From Diaporthe sp. PMI_573 (taxonomy: Eukaryota > Ascomycota > Sordariomycetes > Diaporthales > Diaporthaceae), in assembly GCA_021399435.1 (NCBI GenBank), contig JAJTUP010000081.1:1-64000 (forward strand): DNA of 64,000 nt, written 5' to 3'. Under the pieces are notes generated by a model, which was not told where the DNA came from, did not search any database, and was given only the letters and a program-made list of their open reading frames with translations. The position numbers and the translations under genes were made by a program. Within the stretch, counting starts at the first letter, position 1. Each line of letters starts with the position of its first letter. Below, piece after piece: positions 21,570 to 31,619 of the stretch.

Positions 21570-23589
21570 AAAGAAGGGGGCCTAATATATATGTTAGCGG
21601 CAACACCTGCTGTGGTTGGTGAGATTGAAGTTGGTCTTGTCTTATCTCAACGTGCCTGTGGCGCTGTCGAAGGTGCAGGCCTCGTCAAGGCTGCGCTGAC
21701 GTTGGAGATCCGTTAACGTTGGAAAGGCTTGGTCAGAGTTCTTTCTCAACGAATTATTGTAGTGGGCTAAGTCCAAGGTCCTCCTTGCCACGAACTTGTC
21801 CCGGGTTTGCTTGTGACTGTGCCTCCGAAGCTGAATGATCAGAGCAATCGCGCTGCTCTTTCTAGTCGATGCCATCCTGCCGTCTCGTGAGGCAGTTGCG
21901 ATACCCAGGTGTACTCTCCGGTGCAACGACCTCGGCTCGTCCGGGGGGTAGGCTCCCAAATGTCTTGTTGAATTCTTTCTGATCATGGTATGGCTTCATC
22001 TTCAGGAACTATACAGGAGATATTAAACATATACAGATGTGTTTACTTTTAAGTAGTATACTTTCCATGTTTGAAATACCTTAAACACTGGAAGTGTGGA
22101 GGTAACGACTGTGTTTTCATTTTTCTATGTTCTATCGGGGAAAAGGTGAGCCCCTGAGAGGGCATTCAGAATGCATATAGGCACTTCTGATAGAATTCTA
22201 GTTTGATTCTGAAACAAGGCTTAGTAAGTCTGCCTGAAACAAAGACAAATGTACAGTGCGGCGATTTATTCTGAGCATGTCCGAGTTTGTCGCTAGTTGT
22301 TCGCAGTGTTCGCCATCTGGATAATCCATGCCAGTAACACAGATCAACAATCTGAGCGGACAACAGCGACTACACCCGACGGTATCATGAGTCTCATCCT
22401 GAACTTCTGGATACTCTCGTCGAAGTGCCGCCTCGAGTTTCTTGGGCTTGGCTAGGGACGGGTCTTCGGCGGTACGAGCAAGAAAGACACGATGTGCTTC
22501 CGATAGCTTCGACCAGCCACGCTGAGCCCCAGGGGTAGTCTGAGGGCCGTGGTTGGTATGTTTATGCTCCTCGATAACGAGCTTCCACTGCCTAGCCCGT
22601 GGAAGAACGGCACCTGGCACATTGAAGTTGACTGGTCTCCAGATGAAGACAGTGTCTCGCTCAGCGTAAAGCGATGGCATCGACCACGTGGAAAGAGGTG
22701 GGCTAAACTCCCTGAGCTAAGTCTCAAGTCAATGTACTACTGCGGAAGTGCGACTGTTCATATTCAAGATGTATATAAAGAGCCGGCAAAGGACGGTTTC
22801 AAGGGACCCTGCCCCTCAGTGTACCAAATGCTGGCCAGCATGCGGAAAACACGACAACCACCCATGACCGCATAAATCAGAATGGAAGATCGGACGAGGG
22901 CGTTGAGCAGCTCTATGGAAAGATCGGCAATTGGGAAAAAAGCATGCTGCGGGAAGTGATTTCGTGTGGGATGTAGAGCAGGAAACTGAGCACAAAGTTC
23001 GATATAGACTCGGTGGTGTTGCCCCTTAGACGTCGCGCTGGTTATGGGCGACAAGTCTCTTGCTAGCGGCGGCAGTGCTCGCGTTGGCCGGGCCGCAGAC
23101 CTCGCCGAAGCTGTTGATGGCTCAGACGGCTCGGTCGAGTTGCCTGCGAAGTCATAACAGAGCACCTGGTTGGAGAGCTTGCAGATGATGGCGTAGTGGG
23201 TAGCGGCACCTTGGAGCCGGCTCTTGGTGGTGATATGGGCGCCGTAGCGTGGCCCAGTCCGTGGTCCTGGTCAGCTCAAAACTCGTCACTTATGAGTCTT
23301 TGCCCTTGGCGTCAGGCCGACGATAAACTCGACTCCTAGGAATATAATACTTTTTTAGTAATTCTGGCTTTCATGGTTAGAACTGACGGTAAGCATGGCA
23401 AAAAGAATATTTTATAACCTTCTTTCTTAATTTAATCATCGTCGGAAATAAAAGGACAGTCAATGCCTCACGAGCTCTGGAGTTAACATGCTTCTTTCTC
23501 CAAAGTCTAACTCCTAGGTACGATTTATATCGTAGCACTGGGAAACGTTCCAGGCAACATGAAAACACAGCAAAGATACTGATCTGATC
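21570..23589. other. Intergenic with overlapping unresolved frames
   Basis: Between about 22200 and 22875 both strands are open. The plus frame has PWKNGTWHIEVDWSPDEDS; the minus frame has GWSKLSEAHRVFLARTAED. Either might be a coding fragment, but I recognise neither and cannot choose. Nothing else was seen. Confidence 0.3.
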
Positions 23590-24132
23590 ATGCCTCAACC
23601 CTACTCACGCATGGTCCTCGAGTCGAACGAGGTAGATCTTAAAGACCAATACCACCTTGTTGCCCCACCCTCCCGCTGGTCACCGTTCGGCAGCGCCATT
23701 TCCGAATCAGATCGTGCTGATTCTCAAGAATTGGGCAGTTCCTCTTCAGTTAACTCGATGGAATATCCAAGGAAAGCTGCTGGGGATGCAAGCTCAGTAC
23801 TATCATCACGACTTGGACCCGGGAGCTTCTTGACTCAGCAGGGGATGAACCCTTCTCTAATTCGTCATGTCGAATCGAATGCTATGTCGATTGCGCGAAG
23901 AGGCAAGCTGCGAAATGCTGAGGATCTGTTGGTCCAATGTCTGCATGAAGTAGAAAGACAGGAGACAATCTCCCTGGACCTTTTGCGAATTCGTCTCAAA
24001 CTCTGTGTCATTCGACTTCAGCAAGGTCACCTGAACGCCGTTGAGGAAGAGTTCAACAACATTGCTGCCGAATTAAATCGGCCCACTACAGAGTTTGACA
24101 AATCGAAGACTCTGGGGGAGCACGCGTGCTGA
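23590..24132 (+). CDS. Hypothetical protein with helical, TPR-like C-terminus
   Basis: A 180-residue frame. Residues 1-90 are polar and Ser-rich with no recognisable domain. Residues about 95-165 form paired helices (MSIARRGKLRNAEDLLVQCL, then LLRIRLKLCVIRLQQGHLNA and VEEEFNNIAAEL), with the small/large residue pattern of tetratricopeptide-like repeats. The stop is followed by unrelated repeat DNA, so the protein may be the truncated N-terminal end of a longer helical-repeat protein. The function is unknown. Confidence 0.45.
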   Translation: MPQPYSRMVLESNEVDLKDQYHLVAPPSRWSPFGSAISESDRADSQELGSSSSVNSMEYPRKAAGDASSVLSSRLGPGSFLTQQGMNPSLIRHVESNAMSIARRGKLRNAEDLLVQCLHEVERQETISLDLLRIRLKLCVIRLQQGHLNAVEEEFNNIAAELNRPTTEFDKSKTLGEHAC

Positions 24133-24635
24133 TTGATGCACGGCGGATGACGCGAGAACGGGAAATGCAAGACGCGGGTGGTGTTGAGCAGCCTGAAGGT
24201 TTTGGCTTTCGACCTAGCGCAATTTCTCCTGTAGGTATGATCGACAAGTACTGTGTCGAGCGTTGGAAAACGACGGCAATTTACGCACAAGCGGAGGGCG
24301 TGGCGAAATATTTCCTGTGCAATCACACTCTCACATGGTGTGGTTCCAACACCGTGTTCTGGCGCTCCGCGCTGCACCTCCACCAACTTGAGTTAAAAAT
24401 GCTGTATTTACATGTCTGTAAGTACCTATTATGAGTGGAATCCTGCATATGCATTTGAATCACCAGGGCAGAGTCGAGGCGTGGCACTGCGGATTGAATT
24501 TAAGACTCGTTTCGACCGAGAGTCCCTCCCCAGCCTTGAAGATGCAGTGGACCCGACCAGTAGGCAGTCGAGATCCTTCGAGAGGAGGGTCAGACTGAGT
24601 CTAAAGCCTAAAGATTGTATGCCTGACTTGCATGG
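24133..24635. other. Intergenic
   Basis: Two short overlapping frames exist (24126-24434 and 24412-24687) without recognisable motifs. They may be the decayed continuation of the preceding gene. Confidence 0.3.
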
Positions 24636-24794
24636 TACACCTCCCCAGGGTAATAAAGGCCAGTGGGCCATGTCCAGTTACATTTGACACACACACCACT
24701 TTGTCACTTTTCTAGCAATTTCCATACCAACAGTACCTAGAGCTCAATGTAACAGGACATGGCCCACTGACCTTTATTACCCCGGGGAGGTGTA
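24636..24794. mobile_element. 155-bp hairpin-forming MITE-like inverted repeat
   Basis: The arms 24638-24683 and 24747-24792 are inverted copies starting CACCTCCCC, with three or four mismatches over about 46 bp, separated by about 63 bp. Both ends are flanked by TA (24636-24637 and 24793-24794). There is no coding capacity. The structure fits a Tc1/mariner-related MITE. Confidence 0.6.
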
Positions 24795-24836
24795 CATAAC
24801 AAACAAGGTGGTTGGGACTCCTGTTGATGATGGGCG

Positions 24837-25660
24837 CATCCCACCCTCTAATATCGCCGACGGACCAAGCCTCAGTAGCACGTCTTGGTTCCACGGTGGT
24901 TGGCGATCAGGAGGTGGTCCCGTTTAGCCAGCAATCACGTTCGCATGGGTGGGTCTCCTCCAGAATCGTCCACCTCGTGAACCGCCTCTCACACAAGGGA
25001 CGTAAAACAGCGCCTTCAAAAATGGGGCTGGCTTGTGAACCCCGAGGGGTGTCGCGGGAGGCTGGTCCCGCACTGCTCCCGTGGCAGGACAGGGGATCGT
25101 GGAGGGGGCCAAGACGGCGTCATTTGTGAGTCCGTTGTCGCAGAGGCAACACACACATGCGTGATTCTGCGCTGTCTTTGCCTTGATACCGCGGGTGGAT
25201 GGAGGTATGCAGCATTGTCCTCAAGGCCAACAATACCTCCTATACCGGGAGTGACTCGGCCAACCCGACAATATAACCCCGCGGGGTATGAGATATTGTT
25301 TAAGAAGAAAATTGCCAATGTGAACGTGAAAAACAGGTCGGCCTGCATCTTCCAGCATCAGCAGCACATCTCAATTCCACGGCGATTGGCGATCAGGTCC
25401 TGTTTCGCCTCTACCATGTCGCCGGGGTAGAGGGTGACATCTGCTGCCTGAATCGTTCCCATCGATCGCCTCCCACCCTCCAATATCGTCAGAGAACCAT
25501 GTATTTCGCTCCTGCATCCTCCTCCCGGCGTCAACAGCACGTCTTGGTTCCACGGCGATTGGCTATCAGGAGGAGGTGGTTGTCGTTTAGCCAGCAGTCG
25601 TGTTCGCTTGGGTGGGCCTTTCTGCTTCCAGCCTCGCCGCCGGGGTAGATTGTGACACCT
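24837..25660. repeat. Direct repeats of a short GC-rich unit family
   Basis: Related units recur in the same orientation. TTCCACGG(T/C)G(G/A)TTGGC followed by ATCAGG lies near 24889, 25374 and 25548. CCCACCCTC-AATATCG lies near 24841 and 25467. GTTTAGCCAGCA(A/G)TC with the following TGGGTGGG lies near 24924 and 25586. No protein is encoded, and no mobile-element family was recognised. Confidence 0.55.
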
Positions 25661-25816
25661 GCTGGGGTTAGCCATTCTCATCACTCGCCTTATTGGTGCC
25701 CATATCTCGCTAAACCTGCATTAACGATGGTTGCCTGCATACACATACAGTCAGGAACGCCGGCCAATGTGGGATGATCGATTGATTCAATCTGGTTGGC
25801 TCCTCAGTGCTCAAGT

Positions 25817-27271
25817 CAGTGTGTCCAATAGTCAGGTAACGGGAAAAATGGAGGTTATAACGTACCTAACGGTTGGATTTCCAACTTTGTAACGTCCCTA
25901 ACGGTTGAAAATAAGCCGTTAACGGCTTGTCAAACGTTAACTAACTGGTAACGGTTGGAATTTCCTAAATAGGTAACCCATGATAGAAACTCGTTGGTGC
26001 TGAAGGGGATTTACACCAAATTAAGCTTTGCAAGCAATATATTCCCATGTTTCATTCAGGTTTTATCTTTCTCTCAACTTCTGATAAAGAACAATGTCCA
26101 ATCTATAAAAAAAATCCGCCTATCGAGCCTCAGTATGCAAAGCGCCGCTATCAAGCTCCCACAGGTACAACTCTGCCGGTCTAGCCTCTGCTAGCGGAGT
26201 ATCAGTCATACCGCCGTCACTATGAGCACTAATCCAGCTAGCCCATACCTATCCTGCTAGCATATCCCTCCGCCGCCGCTGCTCATGGCCGCGGCGTAAC
26301 CAGTTCTTGAGACATTCGTTCGCTTCAATTGTGACAGATCCAAGCCGATTGCGTTCGTCGGTGATTAGGCGTTTGGACTGACTGAAGACACGTTCGCACT
26401 CGGCGCTCATAGCTGGGATAGAGAAAAGATCAAAAGCCATTTGGGTAAGGATCGGATAGGACTTCTCGCGCTCGCGCCACCAAGTCAGCGGCTCTTCGAC
26501 AAAGGGTTCAACAACGTCTTCATCATAGAGGTAGCGCTCAAATTCGTCGACCATTCTGCGCCTCTTTCGCTTGTCGCTATTGCTATCCACATCAACGCTG
26601 CGGTCAAGCCTTCTATGTAGTTTGAAGCGGCCCAGCTCTGGCGTTTGCTGAGGTTGCTCAGTTTGCTGCGGAGGAGAAGCTGGCTCCGTAATGCTGTATT
26701 TTGTTGCATACTCGTTGTATAGCTGGCGGACGTCTGGCTCAACAGTGTCCACCCAGATCTCGTGTGATCGCCACTTATCCTTAAAGTAAAGCAGCTTGAA
26801 GCTTGGGACGAGACAAATCGCGGCACGGTAGTACGGTGTCTTTGCTGTCAAGTCGAAATATTTCATAAGCTTCGCATGTTGAAGTTCGAACGGAGGCCGC
26901 CAAAACTCTCGCTAAGACGCGTTACGCGTCGCGCATCTGGCACGTCGAACGGAATGGCTCGGGACGGCCAGGTCGGGACAATCAAATGACAGGGATTAAT
27001 GCGCTAAGCAAGGGGTTGAGAGACGCCGTCTCTGGGCTAGGATCTGAATAGGAAAAACTCGGTCTTTACATCGAGTTGAGATCCACTAATAGGTATCTGG
27101 GACGGTTTTAGAAAACCCCCCTCTAAATCCAACCGTTAACTAGTTAACTGACAAGCTTATAACGTCCCTAACGGTTGAAATGAGGAACTTATAACGTCCC
27201 TAACGGTTGGTATTACGTAAGCCGTTAACTGGTCCGTTATCCAAATGGTTAACTGACTATTGGACACACTG
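25817..27271. mobile_element. 1.46-kb non-autonomous hAT derivative with AACGGTT subterminal repeats
   Basis: The termini are inverted: CAGTGTGTCCAATAGTCAG starts at 25817 and its complement ends at 27271. Inside each end lie many copies of CCTAACGGTTG or its core AACGGTT/AACCGTT (about 25860-25970 and 27120-27260), as subterminal transposase-binding arrays do in hAT elements. The flanking octamers TGCTCAAG and TGCCTAGG agree at 5 of 8 bases, so the target duplication is degraded or uncertain. The interior keeps only the C-terminal piece of a hAT transposase. Confidence 0.75.
26249..26866 (-). CDS. hAT C-terminal dimerisation-domain protein (transposase remnant)
   Basis: An uninterrupted 205-residue frame inside the 1.46-kb element. 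It ends with the hAT family dimerisation region: EPLTWWREREKSYPILTQMA, then FDLFSIPAMSAECERVFSQS, then KRLITDERNRL and a basic tail (RRGHEQRRRR). The N-terminal part (LLYFKDKWRSHEIWVDTVEP) matches the linker that precedes this domain. The BED finger and the RNase H-like catalytic core are absent, so it cannot catalyse transposition. As the frame is still open it could make a protein that pairs with intact transposases of the same family. Whether it is expressed is unknown; it may simply be a remnant too young to have decayed. Confidence 0.7.
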   Translation of the reverse strand: MKYFDLTAKTPYYRAAICLVPSFKLLYFKDKWRSHEIWVDTVEPDVRQLYNEYATKYSITEPASPPQQTEQPQQTPELGRFKLHRRLDRSVDVDSNSDKRKRRRMVDEFERYLYDEDVVEPFVEEPLTWWREREKSYPILTQMAFDLFSIPAMSAECERVFSQSKRLITDERNRLGSVTIEANECLKNWLRRGHEQRRRRDMLAG

Positions 27272-27581
27272 TGCCTAGGGAGTGGAACACAACACCACGA
27301 TGTAGTGTGCAGTTGTGAGTCGTCACTGTATATGTGCCTTCTTGGTAAATCGATATTTCATTATTTGAACTTATGAAGGATTCCCAGCATGAGGCGGTCC
27401 ACTTTCCCGGCCAGGATCAACAACAAGCAGTTACCGGCCGCTTCCTCGACCGGAGCGGCTTTCCTCAGCAGCATGGATCTCAGGCATCGTGATTGGTTGA
27501 AATCTGTCCTGGTAAGGAGGGCCAGTAATCTCCTGTCGAGAACCAGTCTTGAGTTTAGACGAGTATTTGATTCGAGGTGGG

Positions 27582-28046
27582 TCAGGACATTCTGAAAGTG
27601 TTAGCTGGTGCACTTCCTTCCAATATATATCCAAACGAGTCACGTCCAAACACACCTTGTTGCATGGGATGAGGAATACGAGCAAATTGTGCTCGATTCT
27701 TACTGGGGACTATTTCACCCTGACGGCCACCCAGAATGGACGCACTCTGCTCCCCCGCCGCCGCCGCCTCTCCGCCCTCAAACTCACCAGGCCTCTTTGC
27801 CCCAGCCAGGTCAGCCTCAGTAAAACCTTGTTTCCGGGCTTTGGCTTCCCAGTAGTCATCTCGGACTCTCCGGCCATTTGAGATGACTCGGCTTCCGAAC
27901 TGACGGAATATGCTCCGTGCTGTGACGATCGTTATTTGTCTTGATCTGTACGGGAAAGGAATGATTTCTTGGTGAGCGAGGTCGTCCTTCTCAATTTGGC
28001 TGGTGATCAACTCAACGAGAGGTCGGCGATTACTAAGCCAATTCAC
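27582..28046 (-). pseudogene. RSC7/Npl6-like chromatin-remodelling subunit fragment
   Basis: The frame includes RSRQITIVTARSIFRQFGSR, then VISNGRRVRDDYWEAKARKQ and GFTEADLAGAKRPGEF, which I recognise as the conserved core of fungal RSC7-type subunits of the RSC/SWI-SNF remodelling complex. It continues into an Ala/Gly-rich segment and IPHPMQQGVFGRDSFGYIL before a stop. Intact homologues are several hundred residues longer on both sides; those parts were not found here, so this is probably a duplicated or transposed fragment. Recognition is by eye, and the downstream part could be an intron or unrelated sequence. Confidence 0.55.
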
Positions 28047-28363
28047 TCAATATAGGTCGTCCGTTGAGTTGGTTGAGTTGTATGGGTCTCTGCTCACTAG
28101 GGTGCTCTTTTCCCGAATTGCGCAGCAATGCCTCAACGTACCCGGCACGAAGTCTAGACAAAGTATTCGTTTATTAAAATCGAAAAGGCTTTTCCAAATC
28201 AAATAAAATTGTTACAGGTAGCTCTTTGAAAGGGAAGATAAGGGAGCGCATGGCTGACCTGGAAAGGCGCGCGGACTCCGACGGGAAATAGAGCAGCAGC
28301 ACAAGCAGTGTCGACTGGTCCGCTGGGTGAATGACATCGTTTATGCTAATGCACTTCCAATAG

Positions 28364-28888
28364 AAGAAGGTCGTATCGGCACACGGCTACGCAGAACGAC
28401 TTGTATTCCTTGCCCGTACACCTGCAGGCGATCAAGCGATTGGTCGCCTTCTTCACGCCCATCCGCACATAAAGCTCGACATGTGCGCTGCCTTCTGCCA
28501 GGAGGCTTGTGGCGTGGTCGACGATGCGCAGCCGCCGCGCGCCTACGCCTGTCTCTCCGAGTTCCAGTTTGACAAGAGCTGCATGTTGGAGGTAATGGAG
28601 ACGGCAGCCGGCACCGACGACGACAGCGCCACCACCACAACCACCACAGACGCACGCATGACGCTGTTTTATTTTACGTTTGAGGTGGTGGACGAAGCCG
28701 CGATTGCGGCGGCGCGGGCGGTGTACGGCGACTTCGTGCCCGAATACACATACGCGGGCCCCCTGGCCCAGGGGCATGGGCAGCCGGATCTGAATGTATG
28801 GAAGATTGAGTGCACACGGGGGCGGCCCTTCTCAGGTGAGACAAGCAACCCCAAGAAATTTAACCCAGAAAACTCATTAGCTATGTAA
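28364..28888 (+). CDS. Hypothetical protein fragment, GC-rich
   Basis: The plus frame is open from about 28364, just after a possible acceptor (CCAATAG), to 28888, with an internal ATG at 28481. It reads GYAERLVFLARTPAGDQAIG, RLLHAHPHIKLDMCAAF, a Thr-rich patch and TLFYFTFEVVDEAAIAAARA, then LNVWKIECTRGRPFSG. A GTGAGA donor follows this last block at 28834, so the final 18 codons are probably intron and another exon may follow at about 28900. Codon use and composition are coding-like and GC-rich compared with the surroundings. No family was recognised. Confidence 0.4.
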   Translation, partial: KKVVSAHGYAERLVFLARTPAGDQAIGRLLHAHPHIKLDMCAAFCQEACGVVDDAQPPRAYACLSEFQFDKSCMLEVMETAAGTDDDSATTTTTTDARMTLFYFTFEVVDEAAIAAARAVYGDFVPEYTYAGPLAQGHGQPDLNVWKIECTRGRPFSGETSNPKKFNPENSLAM

Positions 28889-29569
28889 TCACGCCAGGAC
28901 TTTTCTTGTATATTATGCAAACAATTGAATGTGGTCAAGATTTTGCCAGAAGCTCGTATTCCTTGGACAAACGCGGGATTAAGGAATCCAGACGCGTTTT
29001 TTGAGTCAGCTTGCCAGAAGTTATTTAATGGTATAAGTGTTGTATTATAAATCCAAAATATAGACAGTCGAACTTGGTATATACTGGATATGTTGGTGAG
29101 CAAACAGGAAAAAGTACATGAATACGTCTCTATCAGACTCCCGTTACCTAGGTACCGGCGGTTGCTCGGCTGCCTCTGAATCAATCTCGCAGCCCTCTGA
29201 GGCCTGTGTATGCTCGCCAGCGACGAGCCGAGAAATCCAGATTTTGAATTCATATTCTAATAAATCCGAAGCGTTGCCAGTGGACGCGAAGGTGCAACTT
29301 CAAAGCTGAAATGTTGGTGGCCCACTAAACATATGTCATGTCGCAAGTGCAGCACTCAATACTGAATTCCGTAGGCTCACCTCTTTTGGCCTCTAGAAAA
29401 CTAAGATCTAATGCTTAACTTTTAGCAAACTTGAGCAGGCGTTCTGCAATACCTATATGGTGCAGTTTCTAAGCCTACTAGAACACTTTAGGATCGTGAA
29501 ATCGTTCCCTAATGTCGAAGGTGTACCAGCAATGGCATATCAGATCTTTCGTTTTTTAAAATAGATTTT
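28889..29569. other. Intergenic
   Basis: No supported gene. The antisense frame at 28669-29253 is a shadow of the preceding coding-like region. Confidence 0.35.
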
Positions 29570-30187
29570 CTAAAAGTAGTTCTGTGATTGATCCCGAATA
29601 AGACATTTGAACAAATGAACCAATGAACTTATAATCAAAACTGGGATTGATATTAGAGACATCTTCTCTTTGAGATAATTATCCAGGGCGAACATTATGA
29701 CAGCTCCATGCGCGCCATCCTGGACCGCCTGCTTGTCTGCTACCTCGACGGTCCCCCCAGAGCCCTTAGCCTCTAGGAAAAAGTTGGGTGCCACAGGAAC
29801 CCCCGCCTTTTTGGTCGGTACGATTACTTTGTCCAGATCCTCTCTTACTATCTTGTCCACATCACCGGGTCGAGCTCCATCGAAGAAGTCGGGCACTGGA
29901 TTGGCAGTAGTGTTGTTGGTTAGCGACTCTAGATTTGTGAACGGAATATGTCCCTCATTCGGAATGTTGGCACGGCCAGCGATAAGTGGAACTACATTGC
30001 GCATGACGGTGCCCTCAGACTTGGTCTTGTTTTTGCGCTGAAACTCTTCGAAGGCGGACTCGGGAATTGTGGACGGCGAGAGAGAACCCCTGGGAACCTT
30101 GAGAACGCGCCATGTATATTCGATGGGTTGATTAGAAACTCGGACATGATTTGCGCAGTCTTCTTCAGCTGGATCTGATTCCGACAT
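29570..30187 (-). CDS. PD-(D/E)XK nuclease-like protein (DUF7924-like)
   Basis: Translation is taken from ATG 30187 (an in-frame ATG at 30235 is possible). The core reads VPDFFDGARPGDVDKIV, about 45 residues, then VPVAPNFFLEAKGSGG and ADKQAVQDGAHGAVIM. PD followed at this distance by E-x-K is the signature of the PD-(D/E)XK nuclease fold, and the APNFFLEAKG block resembles a widespread fungal domain of unknown function that I know as DUF7924. The last 30 residues are hydrophobic and may be intron read-through. The gene starts only 29 bp after the stop of an upstream frame on the same strand, so both could be parts of one spliced or frameshifted gene. The role is unknown. Confidence 0.55.
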   Translation of the reverse strand: MSESDPAEEDCANHVRVSNQPIEYTWRVLKVPRGSLSPSTIPESAFEEFQRKNKTKSEGTVMRNVVPLIAGRANIPNEGHIPFTNLESLTNNTTANPVPDFFDGARPGDVDKIVREDLDKVIVPTKKAGVPVAPNFFLEAKGSGGTVEVADKQAVQDGAHGAVIMFALDNYLKEKMSLISIPVLIISSLVHLFKCLIRDQSQNYF

Positions 30188-30216
30188 TTTCAAAAAGTGC
30201 CCAATAATATTACCCA

Positions 30217-30903
30217 TCACCAAAATGTGCGACAAAGTATCTGCTGGACAGAAGGGTGTTCAATCTGGGTCTGCACCTCTTCAGACTGCAAAGCCATGTA
30301 TGCGCTTAAATAAGGCTTACCTGCCCTCCACACTGGGCAGTTTAATATATCATGCTGAGTATTGTCGTTTGTGACGGCTTGATCTGGATCTGCCTGAACT
30401 TTATCTCGTCCCTCTAGCTTGAGGGTCCGAAACCCGAGATCATATGCTCTTTGTTGAAATCGCTGTACAGCGCTGCGTTGAACTTGTCCCACTAATCGAC
30501 GGCCGTCCTTGCCACAGAGCGGGGATTCGTAGCTGAGCTCCGCGAAGTTCTGCAGTGCGAATACGAGGAGTCTTGTGTACGCGATGTAAAATGCGCCTTT
30601 GCCTAAATGATCGTTTGTATAGTGAAAATCATCTCTATTGTCGTAAATATGTCCGTCGCTTGGTTGGAAATGCCTTTTGAGCACATTCCTTAATGTCGGC
30701 TGGTTTCTGCGTCGGGATCGATCTGGCGCGACAAATTTCCAGATGGCCCTAACTGCGGGTGAAAAATACAGCATATCCTTGTGAAGTGTCTCGATGCTTG
30801 AAATACGCCGCTTTACTGTGCACACGCTTTGCTCTAGCCTTTGTCGTTCTCCTTTGTCAGTAATTTCTGTGAAAACTTTGTTTATGACCATCGCGTGTAT
30901 CAA
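30217..30903 (-). CDS. Hypothetical protein upstream of the PD-(D/E)XK-like gene
   Basis: A 228-residue open frame, rich in Arg and aromatic residues, with DNRDDFHYTNDHLGKGAFY, IAYTRLLVFALQNFAELSYE and an Arg/Gln-rich stretch (VQRSAVQRFQQRAYD). No family was recognised. It ends 29 bp before the start of the nuclease-like frame on the same strand, too close for two ordinary fungal genes, so it may be the 5' part of that gene. Its 5' end overlaps the start of a divergent plus-strand gene at 30884, so the true start is probably further in, for example at 30888 or later. Confidence 0.4.
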   Translation of the reverse strand: MIHAMVINKVFTEITDKGERQRLEQSVCTVKRRISSIETLHKDMLYFSPAVRAIWKFVAPDRSRRRNQPTLRNVLKRHFQPSDGHIYDNRDDFHYTNDHLGKGAFYIAYTRLLVFALQNFAELSYESPLCGKDGRRLVGQVQRSAVQRFQQRAYDLGFRTLKLEGRDKVQADPDQAVTNDNTQHDILNCPVWRAGKPYLSAYMALQSEEVQTQIEHPSVQQILCRTFW

Positions 30904-31619
30904 CCGTCACCGAGTTCGGAAACAAGTCGACCAGCGAGCGAGGAGCGACCCCAACTTTGCGAAGATATTACATGAAAAGGACCGGACCCTGAAGAAAGTC
31001 GGCGACATTGCTATAGGCGTCACTGTGCGCGGGGCCTTGCCCGCTGCCACGATGGGCATTGTCGGCTTCGACACATTGGCACAGAACTTCACGGAACTAG
31101 GGAGGGCAGCTGTTGACAGCGCAACGAATGCCGCAACGGACGTTACAAGTACCGCCACCGCGCAAGCAGGCCAAGCAGCATCGCACGGCGCCGCTCATGT
31201 GGTCTCGCACGTAGCCAGCCCGAGGAGCAATCGACCCTTCTAATGCGACCAATGCTGCCGCTAATCATGCCACGATCCATCAGCAGTTTACCAACACGCA
31301 CCCACACGCCGCGGCGCGTGACGAAACCCTTCATAAGGCCACACAGGGCATTTCCGACAAGGCTGCGGAGTTCATGAGTGGCAAGACGAATCTTGAGTTT
31401 AATGGCGACAGCGGTTTGCACCAGATGCAGCATGTCTGGCACGAGTTTGATGGAGATGCAAGGACCAAGCTGCTTTTCCTCGAGCAAGCGGTTGCCGATG
31501 GCGGCCTTGCTGAATTGGCGCAGCCGCTGCAGCAAGTCACCGAGGGTGGCGTGGAAAAGGCACGCAAATGGCGCTGGAGCCGGAAGGACAATAAGTACGA
31601 GAAGCTTGAAGATATGTAG
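30884..31619 (+). pseudogene. Ala/Thr-rich amphipathic-helix protein with a frameshift
   Basis: From ATG 30884 the product begins MTIACINRHRVRKQVDQRAR and continues with KILHEKDRTLKKVGDIAIGV, PAATMGIVGFDTLAQNFTEL and an Ala/Thr-rich helix (SATNAATDVTSTATAQAGQA). The frame closes at 31243, but coding-like sequence continues one frame over from about 31220 to 31619 with NATNAAANHATIHQQF, GDSGLHQMQHVWHEFDGDAR and a basic end (KARKWRWSRKDNKYEKLEDM). A single-base frameshift near 31220 joins the two; no plausible intron of usual size was found. No family was recognised. It is divergent from, and overlaps, the minus-strand gene next to it. Confidence 0.45.
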
